NCBI GenBank assembly: GCA_945901155.1
Contig: CAMDKO010000014.1
Location: 1-41,621, forward strand
Reading direction: 5' to 3'
Origin: Pedobacter schmidteae
GTDB taxonomy: Bacteria > Bacteroidota > Bacteroidia > Sphingobacteriales > Sphingobacteriaceae
Length of the DNA: 41,621 nucleotides
How positions within the stretch are numbered: position 1 is the stretch's first letter; each line of letters opens with the position of its first letter. A model generated the notes under the pieces. The model ran no database searches and was not told the DNA's origin. It saw only the letters and a list, made by a program, of their open reading frames with translations. A program made the position numbers and the translations under genes. Of this stretch, positions 34,600 through 41,621 are shown piece by piece.

Positions 34600-34957
34600 G
34601 GACGAAAAGCCTTTTGATATTAAGCGCAGGTGTTATCATTATTCAAAAGATATCATTTTATTTATATCTCAGGCACATATAGAAAAAATATATTTTTCAA
34701 TATTTGACCAACTTTTAAGGAGTTCTACCTCGATTGGTGCAAATGTTGTTGAAGGAAAATCTGGTAGTTCAAGGAAGGATTTTAAGAATTTTTATACAAT
34801 AGCCTTAAAATCTGCTAACGAAACAAAGTATTGGATTTGTCTTATTAGAGATACAGGATTATCAAAGGTGGATAAAGAAAAATTGGATAGTTTATTAAAA
34901 GAGGCTGACGAGATTTCGAAGATAATAGCTACAATTATTATTAATCTTAATAAGTAG
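34598..34957 (+). CDS. Four-helix-bundle protein (23S rRNA intervening-sequence family)
   Basis: This 119-residue protein belongs to the four-helix-bundle family named after proteins encoded by 23S rRNA intervening sequences; the Avd accessory factors of diversity-generating retroelements share the fold. The family core is clear: FDIKRRCYHYSKDIILFI, FDQLLRSSTSIGANVVEGKSG, SRKDFKNFYTIALKSANETKYWICLI and a final helix ADEISKIIATIIINL. The start is TTG at 34598, because an in-frame stop (the nuoF TAA at 34577) excludes any upstream ATG. It is inserted between nuoF and nuoG, where no complex I gene is expected. The gene is bracketed by two 7-base repeat arrays, suggesting a small mobile cassette. 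The molecular function is unknown. Confidence 0.85.
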   Translation: MDEKPFDIKRRCYHYSKDIILFISQAHIEKIYFSIFDQLLRSSTSIGANVVEGKSGSSRKDFKNFYTIALKSANETKYWICLIRDTGLSKVDKEKLDSLLKEADEISKIIATIIINLNK

Positions 34958-34999
34958 TTTTGGATTTTGGATTTTTGACTTTTGATTTTTGAATTTTTA
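34958..34999. repeat. Right heptamer array flanking the inserted gene
   Basis: Six 7-base units (TTTTGGA, TTTTGGA, TTTTTGA, CTTTTGA, TTTTTGA, ATTTTTA) follow the stop codon directly and stop 3 bases before the nuoG ATG. The units are in exact 7-base phase. They are approximately inverted relative to the left array, so the ends can pair loosely. Confidence 0.8.
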
Positions 35000-35002
35000 A
35001 CA

Positions 35003-36004
35003 ATGAGCGATAAAGTTAAAGTAACAATAGACGGTATTACGGTTGAAGTTGAACCGGGTACAAGTATTCTCAATGCTGCACGTCAGATTGGGGGAGATAT
35101 TGTGCCGCCTGCTATGTGCTATTATTCTAAACTTGAAGGAAGTGGTGGTAAGTGTCGTACCTGTTTGGTGAAAGTGAGCAAAGGTTCAGAAAAGGATCCG
35201 CGCCCTATGCCTAAGCTGGTCGCATCTTGTAGAACTGGTGTGATGGATGGAATGGAAGTGCAGAACATTACTTCGCCCGAAGTAATAGAAGCACGTAAAG
35301 GTGTTGTTGAAATACTTTTGATTAATCATCCATTGGATTGTCCGGTTTGTGATCAGGCTGGAGAATGTCATTTGCAGGATCTCTCTTTTGAGCATGGTGT
35401 TGCTGATACCCGCTACGAATTTGATCGCCGTACTTTCGAGAAAATAGATATTGGAGACAAGATACAATTGCACATGACGCGCTGTATTTTGTGTTACCGA
35501 TGTGTTTATGTTGCAGACCAGATCACTGATAACCGTGTTCATGGCATTTTAGGCCGTGGGGATGCTTCTGAAATTTCAACTTATATTGAAAAAGCAATTG
35601 AAAATGATTTTTCAGGAAATGTAATTGATGTTTGTCCTGTAGGTGCTTTAACGGACAAAACTTTCCGTTTTAAAAACCGGGTTTGGTTCACTAAACCTGT
35701 AGATGCTCATCGTGATTGCCCTAAATGTAAAGGTAAGGTAACACTTTGGTATAAGGGTGAAGAGGTATTAAGGGTAACAGGGCGTAAAGATCAATTTGGA
35801 GAAGTTGAAGATTTTATATGTAATACCTGCCGCTTCGATACTAAAAATACAAGTGATTGGGTAATTGAAGGTCCACGTCATATTTCGCATACTTCAGTAA
35901 TATCTTCTAATCATTATGAGATGACTCTTTTGCCAGTGATCAAAGAGAATCCAATATTGATTGAAGCTAATAAAATTGAATTCGACAGAGCAACTAAGGT
36001 TTAA
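35003..36004 (+). CDS. nuoG: NADH-quinone oxidoreductase subunit G, short form
   Basis: With ATG at 35003 (MSDKVKVTIDGITVEVEPG) the product has 333 residues. A TTG at 34982 would extend it into the repeat array and is rejected. It holds the 2Fe-2S domain (CYYSKLEGSGGKCRTC and VASCRTG), the His-Cys cluster motif HPLDCPVCDQAGECHLQD, and CILCYRC with CPVGALT. A Cys pair domain follows (CPKCKGK and CNTCRFD). The large molybdopterin-oxidoreductase-like domain of other NuoG proteins is absent, and nuoH begins at the next base. The short form is usual for this group of Bacteroidota, so it is not read as a truncation. Confidence 0.92.
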   Translation: MSDKVKVTIDGITVEVEPGTSILNAARQIGGDIVPPAMCYYSKLEGSGGKCRTCLVKVSKGSEKDPRPMPKLVASCRTGVMDGMEVQNITSPEVIEARKGVVEILLINHPLDCPVCDQAGECHLQDLSFEHGVADTRYEFDRRTFEKIDIGDKIQLHMTRCILCYRCVYVADQITDNRVHGILGRGDASEISTYIEKAIENDFSGNVIDVCPVGALTDKTFRFKNRVWFTKPVDAHRDCPKCKGKVTLWYKGEEVLRVTGRKDQFGEVEDFICNTCRFDTKNTSDWVIEGPRHISHTSVISSNHYEMTLLPVIKENPILIEANKIEFDRATKV

Positions 36005-37041
36005 TGGAACTAGCATTTATAATTGAAAAATTCGCATTGGTAACGGTCATATTTATGATCAGCTTAACTGTAGCAGCATATTCTACGCTTGCTGAACGAA
36101 AAATAGCCGGTTATTTACAAGATAGGGTAGGTCCAAACAGAGCTGGTCCTGGAGGCATGTTTCAGCCATTGGCAGATGGATTAAAAATGTTTTTCAAGGA
36201 AGAGATTATCCCTACAGATTCAAGCAAAGCGCTCTTTATTTTAGGGCCGTCGCTTGCTTTATTAACTTCTTTAATTGGAAGTGCAGTAATCCCATGGGGT
36301 GAAAGTATACAGATTGCTGGCCGTCTGGTTAGTTTACAGATCGCTGATGTAAATGTTGGAATACTCTATATTTTTGGAGTGGTTTCCCTTGGCGTGTATG
36401 GAATTATGATCGGTGGATGGGCTTCTAATAATAAATTTTCATTGATGGGGGCTATCAGAGCGGCTTCACAAAGTATCAGTTATGAAATTCCGATGGGTCT
36501 GTCCATTATCGCATTATTGATGGCTACCAATACCTTGAGTATGAAAGAAATTGCCGAGCAGCAGCATGGCATGAATTGGAATATATTTTATCAGCCATTG
36601 GGTTTCATTATTTTCTTGGTTTGTTCTTTTGCAGAAACCAATAGAACACCTTTTGATTTGCCTGAATGTGAGACCGAACTAGTTGGAGGCTATCACACAG
36701 AATATTCCGGATTTAAAATGGGAGCATTCATGTTTGCTGAATATCTGAACATGTTTCTTGCTTCTGCTGTAATGTCAACGCTTTACTTTGGTGGTTACAA
36801 CTATCCGGGAATGGATTGGGTGAATAGTATGCTTGGTCCATTGTTTGGTCCATTGATTGGAATGGGAGTATTGCTAGTTAAAATTTTTGCATTTATATTC
36901 TTTTTCATGTGGGTAAGATGGACAGTACCACGTTTTAGATATGATCAGCTTATGAATCTGGGCTGGAAAGTGTTGATTCCTTTAGCAATTGCAAATATTG
37001 TTATAACCGGAATTGTGATTACAATTTTTGACAAACTTTAA
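36004..37041 (+). CDS. nuoH: NADH-quinone oxidoreductase subunit H
   Basis: This 345-residue membrane subunit connects the peripheral arm to the proton pumps and forms the quinone channel. Signatures are AERKIAGYLQDRVGPNRAGP (about 29-48) and the acidic loop CSFAETNRTPFDLPECE. Eight helices are expected. The start overlaps the nuoG stop (TAATG). Confidence 0.97.
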   Translation: MELAFIIEKFALVTVIFMISLTVAAYSTLAERKIAGYLQDRVGPNRAGPGGMFQPLADGLKMFFKEEIIPTDSSKALFILGPSLALLTSLIGSAVIPWGESIQIAGRLVSLQIADVNVGILYIFGVVSLGVYGIMIGGWASNNKFSLMGAIRAASQSISYEIPMGLSIIALLMATNTLSMKEIAEQQHGMNWNIFYQPLGFIIFLVCSFAETNRTPFDLPECETELVGGYHTEYSGFKMGAFMFAEYLNMFLASAVMSTLYFGGYNYPGMDWVNSMLGPLFGPLIGMGVLLVKIFAFIFFFMWVRWTVPRFRYDQLMNLGWKVLIPLAIANIVITGIVITIFDKL

Positions 37042-37045
37042 TTCT

Positions 37046-37066
37046 TCTGATTGTTTACTAATCAGA
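37046..37066 (+). other. Stem-loop between nuoH and nuoI
   Basis: TCTGATT (37046-37052) pairs with AATCAGA (37060-37066) around a 7-base loop. No T-tract follows, so it is more likely an RNA-stability element than a terminator. Confidence 0.45.
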
Positions 37067-37090
37067 TTGATAAAATTTAAAAAACCTTTT

Positions 37091-37096
37091 AGGAGG
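37091..37096 (+). promoter_or_regulatory. Strong Shine-Dalgarno site of nuoI
   Basis: AGGAGG lies 11 bases before the nuoI ATG. Such a complete site is unusual in this window, where most genes have none. Confidence 0.55.
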
Positions 37097-37107
37097 ATTT
37101 AGGGTCT

Positions 37108-37605
37108 ATGGAACCATTAAGTAACAGGAAAAAAGTATTAGAACAGAAACCAATGGATTTCTGGGAACGTTTATATCTCCCAGCAATTTTTCAGGGCATG
37201 GGAGTTACTTTCAGACATATGTTCAAAAAGAAGGAAACTATTTTCTATCCGGAAGTTGAACGTGAGTTTTCTGAGAACTGGCGAGGAATGCACTCTCTTA
37301 AACGGGATGAACAAGGACGCGAACGTTGTACGGCTTGCGGGCTATGCGCTCTTTCATGTCCTGCAGAAGCAATTACAATGATTGCTGCTGAGCGACAAAA
37401 AGGTGAAGAGGAATTGTACCGTGAAGAGAAGTATGCCGCTGTATATGAGATCAATATGCTCCGCTGTATTTTTTGCGGATTGTGCGAAGAGGCTTGTCCA
37501 AAAGAAGCTATTTATCTGGATGGACCTATTGTTCCTGCAGATTACTTAAGGAAGGATTTTATTTACGGTAAAGACAAATTAGTTGAAGATCCTTTTAAAG
37601 CTTAA
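37108..37605 (+). CDS. nuoI: NADH-quinone oxidoreductase subunit I
   Basis: This 165-residue ferredoxin-like subunit carries clusters N6a and N6b in CTACGLCALSCP and CIFCGLCEEACP. It relays electrons from NuoG to NuoB. The N-terminal amphipathic stretch (ERLYLPAIFQGMGVTFRHMFKKK) contacts the membrane arm. A 66-base spacer with a hairpin separates it from nuoH. Confidence 0.96.
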   Translation: MEPLSNRKKVLEQKPMDFWERLYLPAIFQGMGVTFRHMFKKKETIFYPEVEREFSENWRGMHSLKRDEQGRERCTACGLCALSCPAEAITMIAAERQKGEEELYREEKYAAVYEINMLRCIFCGLCEEACPKEAIYLDGPIVPADYLRKDFIYGKDKLVEDPFKA

Positions 37606-37664
37606 AGACTCTATAAATTTATAATTGGGCAAGCCGGATCCTGTAAATAATTCGGCAGAAATTA

Positions 37665-37672
37665 TACCTTTG
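37665..37672 (+). promoter_or_regulatory. Possible internal promoter before nuoJ
   Basis: TACCTTTG is a perfect TAnnTTTG box followed by CCCC, a common context in Bacteroidota. It lies 37 bases before nuoJ, in the largest gap (103 bases) of the second half of the operon. No TTG is found at the expected distance. Confidence 0.4.
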
Positions 37673-37708
37673 CCCCATATTTGGGATGAAGAATAAATTA
37701 CCTTATTA

Positions 37709-38212
37709 ATGAGTATATCTCTATTTTATTTTGTTGCTTTCCTGTCCATATTCTTCGCTCTATTGGTGATTTTTGCGAAGAATCCAGTGCATAGCGTTCT
37801 GTATCTCATTGTCACATTTTTTACGTTCACTATTCATTATATTTTATTGAATGCACAATTCCTGGCAATAGTGAATTTCATAGTATACATGGGGGCAATT
37901 ATGGTCTTATTCTTATTTGTACTCATGCTTTTAAATCTTAATGAGGGATCCATTGGATCAAAATCTAATCTGATTAAAATAATCGGAGTTATTGCAGGAA
38001 TGTGTCTAATAATAACATTGGTTGGTTCTGCCAGAGTTTTGAATGCCTCCGAACCTCTGGTACTTCAAACTCAGGATCTTGGATTGGTCAAAAATCTTGG
38101 TAAGGTATTATTCAGCAAATTTCTCTTGCCTTTTGAGGTTTCATCTATTCTATTGTTATCAGCAATGGTTGGAGCAGTTTTATTAGCTAAAAAAGAAATT
38201 AAACAGGTATAA
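37709..38212 (+). CDS. nuoJ: NADH-quinone oxidoreductase subunit J
   Basis: This 167-residue membrane subunit has five helices. The conserved helix VNFIVYMGAIMVLFLFVLMLLNL includes the pi-bulge region (YMGAIMVLFLFV). The first helix FYFVAFLSIFFALLVIFAKNPVHSVLYLI is also typical. It is followed by nuoK after two bases. Confidence 0.95.
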   Translation: MSISLFYFVAFLSIFFALLVIFAKNPVHSVLYLIVTFFTFTIHYILLNAQFLAIVNFIVYMGAIMVLFLFVLMLLNLNEGSIGSKSNLIKIIGVIAGMCLIITLVGSARVLNASEPLVLQTQDLGLVKNLGKVLFSKFLLPFEVSSILLLSAMVGAVLLAKKEIKQV

Positions 38213-38214
38213 TA

Positions 38215-38544
38215 ATGGAAAATGTAACTCAGGCTATTCAGGGTGTACCTTTAAATCATTATATCCTGCTTTGTACTATCATATTTTCGATCGGTGTGAT
38301 TGGAGTATTGATTAGAAGAAATGCCATCGTAATTTTTATGTCTATAGAATTAATGCTTAATGCAGTAAATCTATTGCTTACGGCATTTTCTGTTCAACAT
38401 AATGATCCTTCCGGGCAGGTTTTTGTATTTTTTATCATGGCTTTGGCTGCAGCTGAAGTTGCTGTAGGTTTGGCGATCATCGTCATGATTTTCCGAAATA
38501 CAAATTCAACAGATGTAAATATTTTGAATAAATTAAAGTGGTAA
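38215..38544 (+). CDS. nuoK: NADH-quinone oxidoreductase subunit K
   Basis: This 109-residue three-helix subunit carries the conserved proton-path Glu residues in MSIELMLNAVNL and MALAAAEVAVGLAI. It is part of the E-channel of complex I. Confidence 0.96.
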   Translation: MENVTQAIQGVPLNHYILLCTIIFSIGVIGVLIRRNAIVIFMSIELMLNAVNLLLTAFSVQHNDPSGQVFVFFIMALAAAEVAVGLAIIVMIFRNTNSTDVNILNKLKW

Positions 38545-38590
38545 TAAGGTAAGATCCTTTGCTTTTGCTTAGGACATATAGCATATAATA

Positions 38591-40498
38591 ATGATAAATT
38601 TAGTTTGGTTAATTCCTTTATTCCCACTGTTAGGTTTCCTCATTAACGGGTTAGGTCGCAATATGCTATCTAAAACCGTTGTAGGTTTTGTTGGATGTTT
38701 TTCTGTTCTAGCTTCTTTTGCAGTCAGTGTAGGAATATTCCTTGAACTCAACTCTTCAGAAACAAAATCATTCATTATTCCAATTTTTGATTGGATCAGT
38801 GCCGGGACGGTTAAAATTCCATTTTCTTTTCTAATTGATCCTCTGAGCGCATTAATGTTGCTTATCGTAACTGGAATAGGGTTTCTTATCCACGTATATT
38901 CTACCGGATATATGAACCATGACGCAGGTTTCGGCAAATTCTTTTCATACCTGAACCTGTTTATTTTCTTCATGCTTCTTTTAGTGCTTGGATCCAATTA
39001 TGTAGTGATGTTCATAGGATGGGAAGGTGTGGGCTTATGCTCTTATCTGCTTATCGGTTTCTGGTTTAGCAATGCTGCCTATGCAAATGCAGCCAAGAAG
39101 GCATTTATAATGAACCGAATTGGAGACCTTGGTTTTCTTATTGCGGTATTCCTGATATTCACAACTTTCAATAGTGTGGAGTTTGCCAATGTATTCCCGC
39201 AAGCTGCCAACATGGTTTCAGGTGATTCAACGTTAATTTTAATTACTGCTTTGCTATTTGTTGGTGCAATTGGTAAGTCAGCTCAAATTCCTTTGTTTAC
39301 TTGGTTGCCAGATGCAATGGCTGGCCCGACTCCGGTTTCTGCATTAATTCATGCAGCTACCATGGTAACTGCAGGTATTTATATGATCGCAAGATCTAAT
39401 ATTCTGTTCACCCTGGCACCTGAAACTTTGGCCGTCGTTTCCATTATCGGTCTAGCTACTCTATTGATGGCTGCAGCAATTGCAGTTTCACAAACCGACA
39501 TTAAAAAAGTATTGGCATATTCAACTGTTTCACAATTAGGTTATATGTTTTTAGGTTTAGGTGTTGGTGCTTATACCGGAGCTTTTTTTCATGTGATTAC
39601 TCATGCATTTTTTAAAGCATTATTGTTCCTCGGAGCAGGTTCTGTTATTCATGCAATGAGCAATGAACAGGATATGAGAAATATGGGGGGGTTAAGAAAG
39701 AAATTACCGATTACTTTCTTAACTATGATGATAGGTACTATCGCCATTGCCGGACTTCCTCCTTTTTCTGGGTTTTTCTCTAAGGATGAGATATTAGCCC
39801 ATGTATATGAGCACAATAAAGTATTTTGGGTGATCGCAGTTATTGGAGCAATGTTTACATCATTCTATATGTTCCGTATGATGTACCTGACTTTTAATGG
39901 CAGTTTCCGTGGTACTACAGATCAGGAGCATCATTTGCATGAATCGCCAGCATCTATGACCATTCCTTTGATCATTCTTGCAGTTTTATCTGCCTTAGGT
40001 GGTCTGATTGGAATTCCTGCAGTATTGGGTGGCGGTCATTGGTTAGAAAATTTCCTTGCACCAGTTTTTGAAGTTTCTACAACTAAAACAAGTGCTTTAA
40101 CTCTTGATCATACCACTGAATATGTTTTAATGGCAATTTCTGTTACTGCTGCATTGTTATCTATGGTATATGCTTATGTTCGATATGTGAAGCAAGGGCA
40201 TATTCCTGCCAGCGATCGTACAGACCGTGGTTTGCTTGCTCGTTTATCTTACAACAAATTTTACATCGACGAAGTATATAATTCTTTAATCACCCGTCCA
40301 TTAGATACCTTATCAGGTTTTTTCTATAAAACAGTAGATAAAGCTGGAATTGATGGAATTGTGAACGGATTTGGAAAAGGGGCAGTTGAAGCCAGTAAAA
40401 GTTTTAGGTTACTTCAAACAGGTATGGTTGGCTTTTACATCTTTATGATGGTAGCCGGTATACTTGCATTACTGTTTTATAGTATGTACAAAATTTAA
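38591..40498 (+). CDS. nuoL: NADH-quinone oxidoreductase subunit L
   Basis: This 635-residue antiporter-like subunit is the distal proton pump. Visible motifs are MFIGWEGVGLCSYLLIGFW (key Glu), KSAQIPLFTWLPDAMAGPTPVSALIHAATMVTAGIYM (key Lys and His), and SKDEILA. The C-terminus carries the long lateral helix and a last membrane helix. It is 46 bases from nuoK. Confidence 0.97.
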   Translation: MINLVWLIPLFPLLGFLINGLGRNMLSKTVVGFVGCFSVLASFAVSVGIFLELNSSETKSFIIPIFDWISAGTVKIPFSFLIDPLSALMLLIVTGIGFLIHVYSTGYMNHDAGFGKFFSYLNLFIFFMLLLVLGSNYVVMFIGWEGVGLCSYLLIGFWFSNAAYANAAKKAFIMNRIGDLGFLIAVFLIFTTFNSVEFANVFPQAANMVSGDSTLILITALLFVGAIGKSAQIPLFTWLPDAMAGPTPVSALIHAATMVTAGIYMIARSNILFTLAPETLAVVSIIGLATLLMAAAIAVSQTDIKKVLAYSTVSQLGYMFLGLGVGAYTGAFFHVITHAFFKALLFLGAGSVIHAMSNEQDMRNMGGLRKKLPITFLTMMIGTIAIAGLPPFSGFFSKDEILAHVYEHNKVFWVIAVIGAMFTSFYMFRMMYLTFNGSFRGTTDQEHHLHESPASMTIPLIILAVLSALGGLIGIPAVLGGGHWLENFLAPVFEVSTTKTSALTLDHTTEYVLMAISVTAALLSMVYAYVRYVKQGHIPASDRTDRGLLARLSYNKFYIDEVYNSLITRPLDTLSGFFYKTVDKAGIDGIVNGFGKGAVEASKSFRLLQTGMVGFYIFMMVAGILALLFYSMYKI

Positions 40499-40521
40499 TT
40501 TTAAAGAGTAGAACGAGATAA

Positions 40522-41621
40522 ATGGAAATTTTACTAGTACAAATATTTATTCCGCTAATTGCTGCACTCATTATTCTTGCGTCAGGTAAAACTCTCGTGA
40601 GAGGTATAGCTGGTGTATTCTCTATAGTTTCACTACTCATTACTGTATTTCTTTATTTAAATTTTACACCTGATGCTACTACGCAGTTCCTTGTAGATCT
40701 GGCATGGATCCCTCAATTCGGAATTCATTTCAAAGCAGGTGTTGATGGAATAAGCATGGTTTTGTTAGTATTGACAAATCTTCTAATCCCAATTATAGTT
40801 TTATCTAGCTTCAAACAGGATGTAAAAGATCAACAGGCATTTTATGCTTTGATATTCTTTATGCAAAGTGGTTTGCTCATTGTATTTACAGCTCTTGATG
40901 CATTTTTATTCTATGTAGGCTGGGAAGTAGCCCTGATTCCAGTATATTTTATCTGTGCTTTATGGGGTGGAGAAAATCGGATCAAGGCAAATCTTAAATT
41001 CTTTGTTTATACAATTGCCGGAAGTTTATTGATGCTGATTGCTATCATTTATCTTCATTTGCAAACTCCTGGTAATAGTTATGATATTTCAGAGTTTTAT
41101 AAACTTGAGCTTGATTCAGTTTCCCAGGGATGGATATTTTGGGCATTCTTTCTAGCCTTTGCCATCAAGATGCCGATATTTCCATTTCATACCTGGCAGC
41201 CGGATACCTATACAGAAGCTCCTACCGCAGGCACCATGCTTCTTGCTGGTATAATGCTTAAAATGGGTATTTATGGTGTGATAAGATGGTTAATTCCTGT
41301 TACCCCACTTGGGTTTCAGGCTTGGGGTGAAACAGCATTGATCCTTTCTGTAATAGGTATTGTTTATGCTTCAATTATTGCATTTACACAAAATGATATT
41401 AAGCGATTGATTGCTTATTCTTCAATTGCTCACGTAGGATTGATCTCTGCAGGGATTTTTTCCTGGAATGTCCAGGGTTTACAGGGAGCCATGATACAGA
41501 TGCTGAATCATGGTATCAATGTGGTTGGTATGTTCTTTATTGCAGATATCATTATTCGTAGAATGAATACCCGTGACTTAAGCCTGATGGGTGGCATAGC
41601 AAAGCCTGCTCCAATGTTGGC
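40522..41621 (+). CDS. nuoM: NADH-quinone oxidoreductase subunit M (3' end outside window)
   Basis: The frame is open from ATG at 40522 to the window edge, giving 366 residues of an antiporter-like subunit. Signatures are FYVGWEVALIPVYFICALWGGE (the conserved Glu in helix 5) and AFAIKMPIFPFHTWQPDTYTEAPTAGTMLLAGIMLKMGIYG. QNDIKRLIAYSSIAHVGLI also marks the family. The missing end and nuoN should lie downstream. The start lies 24 bases after the nuoL stop. Confidence 0.95.
   Translation, partial: MEILLVQIFIPLIAALIILASGKTLVRGIAGVFSIVSLLITVFLYLNFTPDATTQFLVDLAWIPQFGIHFKAGVDGISMVLLVLTNLLIPIIVLSSFKQDVKDQQAFYALIFFMQSGLLIVFTALDAFLFYVGWEVALIPVYFICALWGGENRIKANLKFFVYTIAGSLLMLIAIIYLHLQTPGNSYDISEFYKLELDSVSQGWIFWAFFLAFAIKMPIFPFHTWQPDTYTEAPTAGTMLLAGIMLKMGIYGVIRWLIPVTPLGFQAWGETALILSVIGIVYASIIAFTQNDIKRLIAYSSIAHVGLISAGIFSWNVQGLQGAMIQMLNHGINVVGMFFIADIIIRRMNTRDLSLMGGIAKPAPML

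Noticed and set aside
34982-35002. TTG start extending nuoG by seven residues
   Set aside because: The extension is translated heptamer array, and the conserved N-terminus begins at the ATG at 35003.
35003-36004. Frameshift or truncation of nuoG
   Set aside because: The short form fits what I know of related Bacteroidota, and nuoH overlaps its stop as in an intact operon.

Overview
The window comes from the chromosome of a Bacteroidota bacterium, most likely Sphingobacteriaceae (Pedobacter-like). This is inferred from several traits: AT-rich DNA, promoters of the Bacteroidota type (TTG, then about 19 bp, then TAnnTTTG), few Shine-Dalgarno sites, an SdhC-A-B respiratory complex with one five-helix cytochrome b, a short NuoG without the molybdopterin-like domain, and a TonB cluster with two ExbD genes. 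No species can be named from the sequence alone. There are no rRNA or tRNA genes, no CRISPR array, no classical transposase and no prophage.

Layout. (1) 1-5853, plus strand: the 3' end of trpC, then hflX, rbfA, a hemolysin-III-like membrane protein, an M23 peptidase, a TonB-C-domain protein, a small membrane protein, aat and a TRIC/UPF0126 membrane protein. (2) 5854-9773, minus strand: a SNF2 helicase and dapF. (3) 10011-17275, plus strand: an HtrA protease with a clear promoter and terminator, the succinate dehydrogenase operon sdhCAB with its terminator, and a secreted M28 peptidase. A previously easy-to-miss 58-codon membrane-protein gene lies on the minus strand at 17276-17452. (4) 17653-19378: a LytS/LytTR two-component pair. 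(5) 19396-22044, minus strand: plsC, a NUDIX hydrolase and metK; the metK leader looks like a SAM-II type riboswitch. (6) 22265-23485: a lipid kinase and a SUI1-family protein. (7) 23991-29802: a TonB energising cluster (exbB, exbD, exbD, tonB, a small membrane protein, a PstS-like lipoprotein, a TPR protein) ending at a strong terminator. (8) 29887 to the window end: the complex I operon nuoABCDEFGHIJKLM, with nuoM cut by the window edge.

The window is mostly housekeeping: envelope maintenance, TonB-dependent uptake, and complexes I and II of the respiratory chain. The most unusual material lies between respiratory genes. A four-helix-bundle (23S rRNA intervening-sequence type) gene sits between nuoF and nuoG, bracketed exactly by tandem arrays of AT-rich 7-base units. 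Two gene-less 7-base arrays with another unit (xxATCTC) lie in the sdhA-sdhB and nuoE-nuoF spacers, and each has five units ending exactly 7 bases before the next ATG. Together they suggest a dispersed family of heptamer-repeat elements, one of them carrying a gene, that enters operon spacers without breaking genes. Other points of interest are the metK leader, a nuo promoter whose upstream box lies in the loop of the preceding terminator, a terminator-like hairpin between nuoA and nuoB, and a 21-bp-offset direct repeat in front of the LytTR system.
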